Shown in pieces: positions 8,719-17,672 of a stretch of 64,000 bases of DNA. A program made the position numbers and the translations under genes. This DNA comes from Leadbetterella lacunae. Its GTDB lineage: Bacteria; Bacteroidota; Bacteroidia; Cytophagales; Spirosomataceae. Within the stretch, counting starts at the first letter, position 1. Each line of letters begins with the position of its first letter. The notes beneath the pieces were generated by a model. That model searched no databases. It saw only the letters and a program-made list of their open reading frames with translations, and was not told where the DNA came from. The stretch covers positions 620,001-684,000 of the forward strand of contig NZ_JBHRYQ010000001.1 in assembly GCF_042649125.1 (NCBI RefSeq). Direction: 5' to 3'.

Positions 8719-10569
8719 ATGCAAGAAAACCGTAAACAAGCTATTTTATTCTTTTTTTATATAATAGGGGCTATCTATTTATTAAGGTTATTTTACCTGC
8801 AAGTATTAGATCCCAAATATCATTCTATAGGTGCTTTAAACTCTATTCGAAGAGAAGTTAAAGTGCCGCTTAGGGGTCAAATCTATGACAGATTTGATAA
8901 TTTGATAGTGGCAAATGAAGAGGTTTACGATGTTTATGTAATTCCAAAAAACGTAAGAAATATAGATACATTAGGTTTTTGTAAGCTATTTAACATTACA
9001 AGGGGTTATTTTGATAGCACTATGCAAGTTGCCACGCAATATTCTAAAAATAGAGCCTCCTTGTTTTTAAGACAACTTACTAAAGAAGAGTATGCATCTG
9101 TGGCTGATGCCATGATTCAATACCCAGGTTTTTTATTCGAACAGTCATTTTTTAGAACATATCCTGGTAACACCATGGCCAATTCGCTTGGTTATATTGG
9201 CGAGATTCCATCCAAACAGTTTGAAGAACAAGAAGAGGAATATTACAGAAAAGGAGACTACATCGGTTTGTCTGGTTTGGAGAAATTTTATGAAAATGAA
9301 CTAAGGGGAATCAGAGGAGTTAAGTTTACTTTGATGAACGTAAAAATGGAAGACAAAGGCTCCTACAACGAAGGTAAATATGATACTTTATCAGTTATTG
9401 GGAAAAACCTTTACACTACAATTGATCTTAAGCTTCAACAATTAGCCGATACCTTATTTACAGGAAAAGTAGGTTCTGTTGTGGCCATAGAGCCTTCAAC
9501 GGGAGAAATACTCGCTATAGGCTCTTATCCAACCTACGATCCTGCGATGTTGTCAGGCAAGGAGTTTTCAGTTAACTACAGACAATTAAGCAGAAACCCG
9601 GATAGGCCATTAAACAATAGAGCAATTTCTTCATTTTACAGACCGGGTTCTACTTTTAAATTGGTGCAAGCGGCCATTGGCCTAGACATGGGAGTTATTA
9701 ACCCCAAAACCTCATTTGTGGGTGCACCTACTATGTTTAAATACCATAGTGGAGTTTTCGAAGCCTCAAATTTATATACCGCAATTCAGCTTTCGAGTAA
9801 CCCTTATTTTTATAATGTTTTCAGGAAAATAATTGGAAACAATAATGAGACAAATCCATATATGTCTGCACGTGTAGGTTTAGAAAAATGGCACGACGAG
9901 GCGTTTAAGTTTGGTTTTGGCAGAAGACTCGGGATAGACCTTCCGAGTGAAACTAAAGGAGTGTTGCCCGACGTAGAACGTTATGATAAGGTTTATGGTA
10001 AAATGCAGTGGAAGTTTTCGAATATTTACTCTTTAAGTATTGGCGAAGGTGAGTATGGAGTTAATGTACTAAAATTAGCAAATTTGGCAGCAGTAATTGC
10101 AAATCGAGGTTATTGGCGAACCCCGCATTTAGTCAAGTATTTGGGAATTCAAAAAGAGACCAATAAGTATTTAAAAGTAGAAACCGTAAAAACAGGTATA
10201 GCTGCAAAGCATTTTGAGGAAATTATTCAAGGGATGTCAAATGTAGTAAAAGCGGGTACAGGTAGGTTAGCACAAGTAGAAGGTATTGAGGTTTGTGGTA
10301 AAACGGGCACCTCTCAAAACAAAAAGGGAAAAGATCACTCCATATTTATAGCTTTAGCTCCAAGATATAATCCTAAAATAGCGATAGCCGTTGTGGTTGA
10401 AAATGGAGGTTTTGGTGGAGTGGCTTCTGGCCCAATTGCAGGCCTTTTGATTGAGCAATACCTTAAAAAGACAGTTACTCGAAGAGCTATGATAGAGTCC
10501 GTGAAAAATACACGACATGCTTCGGTAGCGACAATTAATTATAAAAAATCAGCAGAAAATAAAGACTAA
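8719..10569 (+). CDS. mrdA: Penicillin-binding protein 2 (elongation transpeptidase)
   Basis: A 616-residue peptidoglycan DD-transpeptidase of the elongasome. An N-terminal membrane anchor (about residues 9-26) is followed by the dimerisation/pedestal domain (VPLRGQIYDRFDNLIVAN) and the transpeptidase domain with S311-T-F-K, S359-S-N and K528-T-G-T. I start at the ATG at 8719. The in-frame TTG 30 bases upstream would add ten residues that do not resemble the family. The stop overlaps the rodA start by one base (TAATG), so the two are translationally coupled. No mreBCD genes are upstream, unlike many mrdA-rodA loci. Confidence 0.95.
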   Translation: MQENRKQAILFFFYIIGAIYLLRLFYLQVLDPKYHSIGALNSIRREVKVPLRGQIYDRFDNLIVANEEVYDVYVIPKNVRNIDTLGFCKLFNITRGYFDSTMQVATQYSKNRASLFLRQLTKEEYASVADAMIQYPGFLFEQSFFRTYPGNTMANSLGYIGEIPSKQFEEQEEEYYRKGDYIGLSGLEKFYENELRGIRGVKFTLMNVKMEDKGSYNEGKYDTLSVIGKNLYTTIDLKLQQLADTLFTGKVGSVVAIEPSTGEILAIGSYPTYDPAMLSGKEFSVNYRQLSRNPDRPLNNRAISSFYRPGSTFKLVQAAIGLDMGVINPKTSFVGAPTMFKYHSGVFEASNLYTAIQLSSNPYFYNVFRKIIGNNNETNPYMSARVGLEKWHDEAFKFGFGRRLGIDLPSETKGVLPDVERYDKVYGKMQWKFSNIYSLSIGEGEYGVNVLKLANLAAVIANRGYWRTPHLVKYLGIQKETNKYLKVETVKTGIAAKHFEEIIQGMSNVVKAGTGRLAQVEGIEVCGKTGTSQNKKGKDHSIFIALAPRYNPKIAIAVVVENGGFGGVASGPIAGLLIEQYLKKTVTRRAMIESVKNTRHASVATINYKKSAENKD

Positions 10570-11843
10570 TGGCAAGAGATATAGATATTAAGGAAGGGAT
10601 TGATTGGCCTACTATTTGGATTTACATTGCCCTATTGGGTATGGGCTTAGCTAATGTTTATGCCGCCGTATATAATGTAGATAACCCAAAGTCAATATTT
10701 TCATTGGATCATAATGCCGGTAGACAAATATTGTTTATGGCCGTAGCTTTTTTGTTAATCATGGTCATTTTGTTTGTTGATTTTAAGGTTTACGATACTT
10801 TTGCCTATATTTTTTATGGGTTATGGATAGTAGTTCTAATTGCTACAATATTTTTAGGAAGTGACATCAAAGGCTCAAAGTCTTGGATAAAGTTTGGTTC
10901 CTTTTCGCTTCAGCCCGCTGAGTTTGCTAAGACATTTACAGTAATGGCCTTGGCCAAATTTTTGAGTACGCAAGGTGTTAATGTTTCAAAACTTAAATAT
11001 GCCCTGCAAGCTGCGGCTCTTATTTTTGTGCCACCTATTATCATTATTCTACAAAAAGAAACCGGGTCTGCTTTGACTTTTGCTGCCCTTATAATTGTTC
11101 TTTATAGAGAAGGTCTTCCGGGAATTTATCCCGCTTTAATGATCACGTTTATTATTCTTTTGATACTGGCCCTGGTTTTCCCTAACTGGGCAGTGGTAAT
11201 GGGTTTGGCTTTAGCTGCTGTTTTATTTTGGTATTTGATATTAAAAAGATATGAACGAACCACGCAAAACCTGCAACGGATGATCGGCTTCTTTCTGGTT
11301 TTTGCAAGTTTTGTGTTGACGGTAGATTTCATTATCAATAACGTATTGCAACCCCACCAACAAAAACGTATTAAGGTGTTAGTGAATCCTGAAATTGACC
11401 CTAGGGGTGCCGCATGGAATGTTACCCAGTCTAAGATTGCAATTGGTTCTGGAGGTTTTTCAGGAAAAGGCTATTTAAACGGGACTCAAACTAAGTTTGA
11501 TTTTGTACCTGAGCAAAGTACCGATTTTATTTTCTGTACAGTAGGCGAGGAGTGGGGTTTTATAGGCAGTTTGGTTGTGATAGGCATGTTCTTGATTTTA
11601 CTCACGCGAATACTGAGTTTGGCAGAAAAACAAAAATCCAAATTTGCTCGAATTTACGGCTATGGCGTTGCCTCTATAATCTTTTTCCACTTATTGGTTA
11701 ATATCGGAATGACCATAGGCTTAATGCCTGTTATCGGTATTCCTTTGCCCTTTATAAGCTCAGGTGGCTCTTCTCTTATTTCGTTTACAATGTTACTATT
11801 TGTATTTTTAAAACTTGATGCTCACAGAAGTTACAAGGTTTAA
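10569..11843 (+). CDS. rodA: Peptidoglycan glycosyltransferase RodA
   Basis: A 424-residue SEDS-family integral membrane protein with about ten helices, the lipid II polymerase partner of PBP2 in lateral wall growth. Typical SEDS segments are visible: KSWIKFGSFSLQPAEFAK, then a long periplasmic loop with GSGGFSGKGYLNGTQTKFDFVPEQSTDFIF and EEWGF, and the C-terminal GIPLPFISSGGSSL. The pairing with mrdA by a one-base overlap marks it as RodA rather than FtsW. It converges on the hydrolase gene, with stop codons overlapping by 4 bases. Confidence 0.95.
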   Translation: MARDIDIKEGIDWPTIWIYIALLGMGLANVYAAVYNVDNPKSIFSLDHNAGRQILFMAVAFLLIMVILFVDFKVYDTFAYIFYGLWIVVLIATIFLGSDIKGSKSWIKFGSFSLQPAEFAKTFTVMALAKFLSTQGVNVSKLKYALQAAALIFVPPIIIILQKETGSALTFAALIIVLYREGLPGIYPALMITFIILLILALVFPNWAVVMGLALAAVLFWYLILKRYERTTQNLQRMIGFFLVFASFVLTVDFIINNVLQPHQQKRIKVLVNPEIDPRGAAWNVTQSKIAIGSGGFSGKGYLNGTQTKFDFVPEQSTDFIFCTVGEEWGFIGSLVVIGMFLILLTRILSLAEKQKSKFARIYGYGVASIIFFHLLVNIGMTIGLMPVIGIPLPFISSGGSSLISFTMLLFVFLKLDAHRSYKV

Positions 11844-12556
11844 ATACTCGCTAAGTAATTATTAATGAATTCGGCACAAACCTGTGGACTTTCATACATA
11901 CCTGCGTGCGAAACATTAGGCAGTGCCAAAATATGAGGATGTTGAAGCAGCAAACTTTGGTTTAAAGCGTCTTTGTAGTTTACGAAAGTATCTAAGGTCC
12001 CAATTATTTGGAAAACAGGGTATGGTAACTGTTTTAAAGTTTCTTCATGGCTTTTACGACTTTTCATTGCCAAAGTCGCGGCTAAAAGTGCCTCATTCGG
12101 TATTTTTGAGAAAAGTTGAATATTAGCCTCAATCAACTCCGTATTTTTCTTTTGAAAATCCTCATTAAACATGTTTGGGTAAAAGTGCTTAATGAACAGG
12201 TTGGTATCATGTTTTATTAAAAATTGAATGGTTTTATCTCTGTTCTCTTTTTTTTCATCACTATCTGCTGATGCGGTAGAATGAAACAAACCAAGGCCAA
12301 CGGCCATTTCTGGATATTTTGCACAAAACTCTAGGGCTATATAGCCACCCATGGAGTGCCCAATTAATACTACATTTGACAGTTTTTCCTTTTCGCAATA
12401 TTTGTGAAGCCACTCTGCATATTCTTCGATACTAAAGCAAGCCTTAGAAGTAGAAAAATCGGGGCAAAAGTAGCGGTGTTTTGGATCTAATAGCGGAATG
12501 AAGTGACTCCAGACTATTTTTGATTCACCAAAGCCATGTATAAGTAAAATATCCAT
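11840..12556 (-). CDS. Alpha/beta hydrolase
   Basis: A 238-residue cytoplasmic hydrolase of the alpha/beta fold. The oxyanion-region HGFGESK is near the start, the nucleophile elbow is GHSMGG, the acid is in GTLDTFV, and the catalytic histidine is in VSHAGMYE. The length suits a small esterase or hydrolase of the MhpC/YbfF type, but the substrate cannot be read from the sequence. It starts 2 bases after the stop of the lipoprotein gene, so they are probably one transcript. Confidence 0.85.
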   Translation of the reverse strand: MDILLIHGFGESKIVWSHFIPLLDPKHRYFCPDFSTSKACFSIEEYAEWLHKYCEKEKLSNVVLIGHSMGGYIALEFCAKYPEMAVGLGLFHSTASADSDEKKENRDKTIQFLIKHDTNLFIKHFYPNMFNEDFQKKNTELIEANIQLFSKIPNEALLAATLAMKSRKSHEETLKQLPYPVFQIIGTLDTFVNYKDALNQSLLLQHPHILALPNVSHAGMYESPQVCAEFINNYLASI

Positions 12557-12558
12557 AA

Positions 12559-13116
12559 TTATTTAAAAATGTTTTTTAGGCGGTTTCGTCTCATGTATTT
12601 TTTTAAACCTAAATATAGGAATATAACAGAAGCTAATCCGAATAAAATCACCAATTGTGTAATGTGCAAAAATGAAAGCAAAATTGCGATGACAAGGAAT
12701 ACAATACCAATTTTTACTCCGTCATTAAATACCGAATTTCTCTTTTTTCTCTTTTTCTTTTTTTTAGAGGGCTTTTCCTTCTGAAAATTTGACTTTTTTT
12801 CTAAAATAGTCGCTTTATTTTCTTCTATATTCTTAATGTTTTTGAAATCGATAATTCCTGTTTTCTTATTGGATTCATTAAAATTAGATGATCCTTCTTC
12901 TGTAGAAGCAGAAAGTTGGGTTGTCTCTATTTCATCGAAAAAGAGCTCACTTTTTTGCTCTGTTACATTTAAATCATCAAAGGCATTAATTGAAGGAATG
13001 GGCTTTTTAGTTTGCGTAAAGTTTTTACGTGAGCTAGCCTGAAAGCCTCCCATTTTTTTATGGCAAGAGCTAAATATTAGGAACGATAAAAATAGGATTA
13101 GAATACGGTTGGGCAT
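12559..13116 (-). CDS. Putative lipoprotein with C-terminal membrane segments
   Basis: A 185-residue protein of unusual layout. Residues 1-18 look like a lipoprotein signal ending at Cys18 (LIFSSC). A polar, low-complexity linker of about 95 residues follows, then a very basic patch (KKKKKRKKR) and two hydrophobic helices at about 133-170. A lipidated N-terminus followed by cytoplasm-type positive charge and membrane helices is odd, so the first 18 residues could instead be a plain membrane anchor. I recognise no domain. It lies between the zinc-ribbon gene and the hydrolase on the same strand. Confidence 0.6.
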   Translation of the reverse strand: MPNRILILFLSFLIFSSCHKKMGGFQASSRKNFTQTKKPIPSINAFDDLNVTEQKSELFFDEIETTQLSASTEEGSSNFNESNKKTGIIDFKNIKNIEENKATILEKKSNFQKEKPSKKKKKRKKRNSVFNDGVKIGIVFLVIAILLSFLHITQLVILFGLASVIFLYLGLKKYMRRNRLKNIFK

Positions 13117-13150
13117 GTTTTGATACTTTTTTTGAATGGTATAAGTACGC

Positions 13151-13507
13151 TTATTCTTTGGTTCTATTGTCTTTGACTATTAAAAAAAAGTCATTGTCGA
13201 GCTCCAAATAGCCAAAATCATAAACAAACCTGTAGGTGCTACCTTTTTGAGTGGTTCTGATATGGGTGATTTGGTTAAAGTCAAAGTTTTTATCCATCAA
13301 TGTTTTTCTTACGGTTTTGGCTTTTTCTTCTTTGCAAAGTTCATTTAGAATCCTCCTATTCCTTTTCAATATATTATTGATATTACGAATCAGGTTATTG
13401 CTTTGTGCTTTAAGTTTATTGTTGTGGTTATTTCTGCAAAGGTCTGAGCAATACTTTTTATCTTGCCTTCCTAAGATTATATTTCCACATTCGGGGCAGT
13501 TTTTCAT
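13151..13507 (-). CDS. Small zinc-ribbon protein
   Basis: A 118-residue protein with an N-terminal zinc-ribbon-like quartet, C4-x2-C7 and C20-x3-C24 (NCPECG, then KKYCSDLCR), of the kind seen in DUF2116-type proteins. A basic helical region follows (about 30-65) and then a beta-rich tail (YRFVYDFGYLELDNDFFLIV). There is no signal peptide. Nucleic-acid binding is plausible from the ribbon plus the basic helix, but it is an inference. It is the first gene of a three-gene minus-strand run. Confidence 0.65.
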   Translation of the reverse strand: MKNCPECGNIILGRQDKKYCSDLCRNNHNNKLKAQSNNLIRNINNILKRNRRILNELCKEEKAKTVRKTLMDKNFDFNQITHIRTTQKGSTYRFVYDFGYLELDNDFFLIVKDNRTKE

Positions 13508-13631
13508 TGTGGTTTAGGGGTTTTGGTTTTTGTCTTAAAGTTGCAAAAAAATATAAGCATTTCAAATTTTAACAATTTAAAACCTAAAAATGAATTTGGT
13601 AGTAATATTTAATTTCGTAAAAGGTAATGGT

Positions 13632-13665
13632 TTTGTAGTAGTAATATTCTAATTTTATAACTTTG
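13632..13665 (+). promoter_or_regulatory. Promoter of the fkbM glycan operon
   Basis: A TTTG at 13632-13635, a 22-base spacer and TAACTTTG at 13658-13665 match the Bacteroidota two-part promoter (TTG, 17-23, TAnnTTTG). It would start transcription about 55 bases before the FkbM gene. No competing element was seen in the 218-base gap. Confidence 0.55.
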
Positions 13666-13725
13666 TTTTACCTCTTAATTTCTTTCAATTAAGTAAGCGG
13701 ACATATTTTCCATAATATTTATTTC

Positions 13726-14499
13726 ATGCTCGATAGTTTAATAAACGGACTTTTTCAAAAAATATACGGCAAGAAAAGTTTTCAGCCCTTATTTCGTAAA
13801 TTATATAGTTTTTCGTTGAAAGGACTAAATTATGGAATAGTTGGAAGTGGCGAAACTCAGACGATGGCGTACGTCAAGTCAAAGCTACAAGGAATCACCA
13901 ATCCTGTACTTTTTGATGTAGGTGCTAACATAGGTGAATATACTCAAAACTTAGTAAACGTTTTTGGTCCAAATTGCCAAGTATTTGCTTTTGAACCCGC
14001 AAAGCTGACCTTTGAGATTTTGGTAAAAAATATAAAAAATCAGAATGTAAGCTTAGAAAACATTGGTCTGGGCTCAAAAAATGAGCAGATAAAATTCTTT
14101 TCGGACCCAAATGGAAATACACTAGGATCTGCAGTAAATAGAGATATAAAAGGAATAGAGAACAAGGTAGAGGTAGTTGAAATTCAGACTTTAGATTCTT
14201 TTTGTGAAAATAATCAAATATCGAAAATTGATTTTCTAAAAATAGATGTAGAAGGATTTGAAACCGAAGTTTTATTAGGGGCAAAGGAGATGCTCAAAAA
14301 TAACAAAATGAACTTTATTCAATTTGAATTCGGCGGTACACAAATACCCGTTCGCATATTCGTGAAAGATTTCTTTGAATTACTAAATCAAGATTTTATC
14401 ATTTACAGAATATTGGCCGATGGACTTGAGTTGATTTCTGAATATAATGAGCGTCTGGAGATATTTTCTTATTCTAATTTTTTAGCTGAAAGACGTTGA
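13726..14499 (+). CDS. FkbM family methyltransferase
   Basis: A 257-residue SAM-dependent methyltransferase. Motif I is LFDVGANIGEYTQ, the acidic loop is VFAFEP, and the FkbM-specific FLKIDVEGFETEVLLGAKEML follows. Members O-methylate sugars or polyketides, and in glycan loci they usually cap or decorate a sugar residue. The gene heads a coupled unit: its TGA overlaps the TTG start of the next gene. A good promoter lies 60 bases upstream. The acceptor sugar cannot be named. Confidence 0.9.
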   Translation: MLDSLINGLFQKIYGKKSFQPLFRKLYSFSLKGLNYGIVGSGETQTMAYVKSKLQGITNPVLFDVGANIGEYTQNLVNVFGPNCQVFAFEPAKLTFEILVKNIKNQNVSLENIGLGSKNEQIKFFSDPNGNTLGSAVNRDIKGIENKVEVVEIQTLDSFCENNQISKIDFLKIDVEGFETEVLLGAKEMLKNNKMNFIQFEFGGTQIPVRIFVKDFFELLNQDFIIYRILADGLELISEYNERLEIFSYSNFLAERR

Positions 14500-15317
14500 G
14501 TAAAAAAGTAAAAATAAGTGTGGTGCCTTTTGGTGGGCTTGGAAACAGAATGAGGGTGCTTAATTCTGCATTTTATTTAAGTAAAGATATAAATGCAGAA
14601 ACCACACTAGTTTGGTTAAAAAAGGCAGAACTTAACGCTGATTTTTTTAGAATTTTTGAACATGCATCTTTTGATTTTAAACTGTTAAGAGGCTTCCGGT
14701 ATAAAGTATTCCTGAAATTCGTAAAGCATATTTATATTAATCAATATCCTAAATTGTATAGATTCATATTGGGTATTTTTTTTGATAAAATACTATTTGA
14801 TTCTGATGTTCAAAGTCTTTCTTCCGAAACTTTAATAGAGCAAATATCCTCATCAAAAAGTGTTTTAATAGCTACTTGCTATGAATTTTATCCATTTTCA
14901 GGTTTTGATAATTTTAAATTAAATAAGGAGTTAGAAGCTAAAATAACTTCCTTTCAGATTCCCGAAGGAAGCATTGGCGTTCACATCAGAAGAACGGATC
15001 ATGTAGATATAATTAAAGAAAGTTCGCTTGATAACTATCATGTAGAGATGCGGAAGTGTATAGCTGAGAATCAAAACGTGAAATTTTATTTGGCCACTGA
15101 TGATGCAGTAGTTAAGGCTGAATTTCTTAATATTTATAAATCCAGAATTATCACGCAAGATGCACCTTTAAACCGTGATTCAGAAGCTGGTATTTTTGGT
15201 GGAATAGTGGATATTTATAATTTGGCTAGGTGTTATAAGATAATTTGTAATGTAAAGAGTAGTTTTGCGGTCACAGCAAAATTAATTGGTAAAGAAAAAG
15301 AATTAATTAACGTATGA
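14496..15317 (+). CDS. Fucosyltransferase-like glycosyltransferase
   Basis: A 273-residue protein with features of the NodZ/O-fucosyltransferase superfamily of GDP-fucose enzymes. It has an N-terminal GGLGNRMR (13-20), the donor-phosphate-binding HIRRTD (163-168), FYLATDD (197-203), and a C-terminal YNLARCYKIICNVKSSFA. This is the usual order of peptide motifs I to III. It starts at TTG inside the stop of the FkbM gene (TTGA), and its own stop overlaps the next start by 4 bases (ATGA), so the three genes form a tightly coupled unit. Sugar donor and acceptor are inferred from the superfamily only. Confidence 0.7.
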   Translation: MSKKVKISVVPFGGLGNRMRVLNSAFYLSKDINAETTLVWLKKAELNADFFRIFEHASFDFKLLRGFRYKVFLKFVKHIYINQYPKLYRFILGIFFDKILFDSDVQSLSSETLIEQISSSKSVLIATCYEFYPFSGFDNFKLNKELEAKITSFQIPEGSIGVHIRRTDHVDIIKESSLDNYHVEMRKCIAENQNVKFYLATDDAVVKAEFLNIYKSRIITQDAPLNRDSEAGIFGGIVDIYNLARCYKIICNVKSSFAVTAKLIGKEKELINV

Positions 15318-16093
15318 GTAAAATATTAAAGTTTGTTTTGGCGTATTTTGGGTTTTACCCAAGTCAACTTACAGGGAATCTTAAAGGAGCTCCCGGTTTT
15401 TTTAAAGATTTAAGAAAGATTAAAGGCACGTTTTCTGCTAAATATCCAAATTGGAAGTTTAAGTATTATCCAATTTTACTAGATAAACAAGATCAAAGTG
15501 GAAAAGCTCGTGGACAATATTTTTATCAAGATCTTTATGTAGCAAATCTGATTTTTAAAGCCAACCCGCACAGACATGTTGATATTGGTTCTCGAATAGA
15601 TGGTTTTATAGCTCACGTGGCAAGTTTTAGGGCTGTAGAGGTTTTTGATATTAGGCCTTTGCCGGAGAATATTCAAAATGTATCTTTTGTTCAAGCCGAT
15701 TTAATGAATCCAATCGAATCTTTGAAAGAATGTACAGATTCCCTTTCTTGTTTACACACGATTGAGCATTTTGGCTTAGGTAGATATAATGACCCAATAG
15801 ACATAGACGGCCATTTAAAAGGCCTAGAAAGTATGTATCAATTGCTTAAAAAAGATGGCATATTCTACTTTTCAACGCAAATCGGTCCTGACACATTAGC
15901 ATTTAATGCTCACCGAATTTTCAGTATATCTTATTTACTTGAGCTATTTAAAAACAAATACGAGATTTTGACTTTTTCATACATTGACGATTCAGATAAA
16001 CTACATGTTGATGCCACTTTAAGCGATGAACTCATCAAATCAAATGGTGGTTGTAAAATGGGATGTGGGATTTTTGTATTAAGAAAGCTTTAA
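15314..16093 (+). CDS. DUF268 family protein, methyltransferase-like
   Basis: A 259-residue protein of the DUF268 family, recognised from HVDIGSRIDGFIAHVASF, the FDIRPLP segment, and SCLHTIEHFGLGRYNDPIDIDGH. The arrangement resembles a class I SAM methyltransferase (GSRIDG as motif I, an acidic DIRP, and a late FYFSTQIG strand), and family members are found in polysaccharide gene clusters. The activity has not been established to my knowledge. It closes the fkbM-fucosyltransferase-DUF268 unit. Its last 15 bases overlap the 3' end of the convergent flippase gene. Confidence 0.85.
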   Translation: MSKILKFVLAYFGFYPSQLTGNLKGAPGFFKDLRKIKGTFSAKYPNWKFKYYPILLDKQDQSGKARGQYFYQDLYVANLIFKANPHRHVDIGSRIDGFIAHVASFRAVEVFDIRPLPENIQNVSFVQADLMNPIESLKECTDSLSCLHTIEHFGLGRYNDPIDIDGHLKGLESMYQLLKKDGIFYFSTQIGPDTLAFNAHRIFSISYLLELFKNKYEILTFSYIDDSDKLHVDATLSDELIKSNGGCKMGCGIFVLRKL

Positions 16094-17584
16094 TACTTTC
16101 TTAAGGAAAACAAAGCTTTGGTTTATTATTTGGTTTAAGTCAAGCGATATTTTTAATTTGTAAATTACCACCATATACAAAATTCCCGTTACTAGCGATT
16201 TGTATACAATAGTTACTGCAGAACCTATAAAGCCATCTGAAACTCGAGGTAAATATATGCCAATATAAGTGCATATAAGGCCTGTTAATAAGATCCAAAC
16301 TATTTTAATGCTATAAGGATGTATTTTGAAAAGTTTATAAATCAGTAGATTTCGTATACTGTTATAATAAAAGGTTGCAATTAATGCCGCCAAACCTGCT
16401 CCAATTAATCCATAGATAGGAATCAACAAGTGATTTAGTAAAAACAAGAAGCCTATAAAAGTCAAAACTATAAATGAATCTATTTTGTAATATTTAGAAT
16501 AAACCAAAATCAAGGAATTAATTCCAGATGCCAAGTCATATAGCTTTGCTATTCCAATTATTAAAATAATGTATTTTCCGGCACTGTATTCTGGTTTTAT
16601 GAAAGAAAGCAGATCGTCAATGTTTATCCAAACTACAGCTAACAATATTGTACCAAATACCAATTGGGTTAAGCTACTTTTTAAAAATATTGTTCTGACT
16701 TTTTCTAAATCATTTACCGCCATGGCATCTAAAACAATCGACGTTGAGGCTTTTAGATTTACATTATAAGATATTGTCATTACGCTTCCAAAAAGCAAAC
16801 AGAAGTTATAAACGGCGATGTTTTTTAATCCCAAATATTCGTAAACAAATAAGCTATCGAGTTTAGTGATAACGATAGAGGATAAGCCCGTAACAATGCT
16901 ATAACCCGCAAAGCGGAAAAACTCAGTTAAGAATTTAGATTTAAATAAATAGTCAGAATAGTTTAATGAGAAATTGCCTAATCTGATTATGTGAATAAAC
17001 ATAAAAACCGTGGGTAGTGCCAAGGCCAATGTCCAGAGAATTACCAGGTTTTCGAAATTGTAAAATCCTAATATAAAGAATAATACAGCAAGGAATATCA
17101 AAAACCTTTGAAGAAATTGACTCAGGAAATTGCCCATTACTGTATCGTATAGGCCTTTGGCGTAGTTGTCAAAAATATTAAATAAGGCTATGGATATAGT
17201 GACAGGGAATATGTAATAATAGTATTTTTCAAACAAGACATTGCCGCCTACTGCACTACTCAAAATTTGATCTTTGAACAAAAACATGATGACAAAAACC
17301 AGCGATGAACCAATACTTAAAAAGAGTAGTCCACTAAAAAGATATCCGTTATGGCTTTTTTTAGCATCTCTAAAAAGGTCGAAAAACTTGGTGCCGGCAC
17401 TGTTAAATCCCAAATTTGCGATGAATATGAAAATCATGGCCCAGTTGAAAATCATGGCAAACAATCCAGCTTCTTGGGTTTCTAAGTATTTGGTAAAAAG
17501 AATAGCTTGAGTAAGAATGCCTACAAAAACACCAACATAAGAAAATATCGTGCCTAATATAGTTTGTCTTTTTATGATACTCAT
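16079..17584 (-). CDS. Polysaccharide flippase (Wzx/MATE-like)
   Basis: A 501-residue integral membrane protein with about 12-14 helices, of the MVF/PST oligosaccharide flippase superfamily. The N-terminus (RQTILGTIFSYVGVFVGILTQAIL) and the conserved LETQEAGLFAMIFNW entry segment are typical. It would flip undecaprenyl-linked oligosaccharide across the inner membrane. It is a single gene on the minus strand, between glycosyltransferase and methyltransferase genes on the plus strand. A separate ABC-type exporter is encoded 15 kb away, so the region holds two translocation routes. The substrate is unknown. Confidence 0.85.
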   Translation of the reverse strand: MSIIKRQTILGTIFSYVGVFVGILTQAILFTKYLETQEAGLFAMIFNWAMIFIFIANLGFNSAGTKFFDLFRDAKKSHNGYLFSGLLFLSIGSSLVFVIMFLFKDQILSSAVGGNVLFEKYYYYIFPVTISIALFNIFDNYAKGLYDTVMGNFLSQFLQRFLIFLAVLFFILGFYNFENLVILWTLALALPTVFMFIHIIRLGNFSLNYSDYLFKSKFLTEFFRFAGYSIVTGLSSIVITKLDSLFVYEYLGLKNIAVYNFCLLFGSVMTISYNVNLKASTSIVLDAMAVNDLEKVRTIFLKSSLTQLVFGTILLAVVWINIDDLLSFIKPEYSAGKYIILIIGIAKLYDLASGINSLILVYSKYYKIDSFIVLTFIGFLFLLNHLLIPIYGLIGAGLAALIATFYYNSIRNLLIYKLFKIHPYSIKIVWILLTGLICTYIGIYLPRVSDGFIGSAVTIVYKSLVTGILYMVVIYKLKISLDLNQIINQSFVFLKKVLKLS

Positions 17585-17619
17585 AAATATTTCCTTTTGT
17601 TAAATATAGCTCTTAGTGC

Positions 17620-17650
17620 TTTGCTTAAGCCTTTTAATTTGATAATTTTG
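17620..17650 (+). promoter_or_regulatory. Promoter of the 17.7 kb glycosyltransferase gene
   Basis: TTTG at 17620-17623, a 19-base spacer and TAATTTTG at 17643-17650 give a textbook Bacteroidota promoter. It lies about 22 bases before the TTG start of the next gene. Confidence 0.6.
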
Positions 17651-17672
17651 AAAACATTTAAACACTCGAGAT

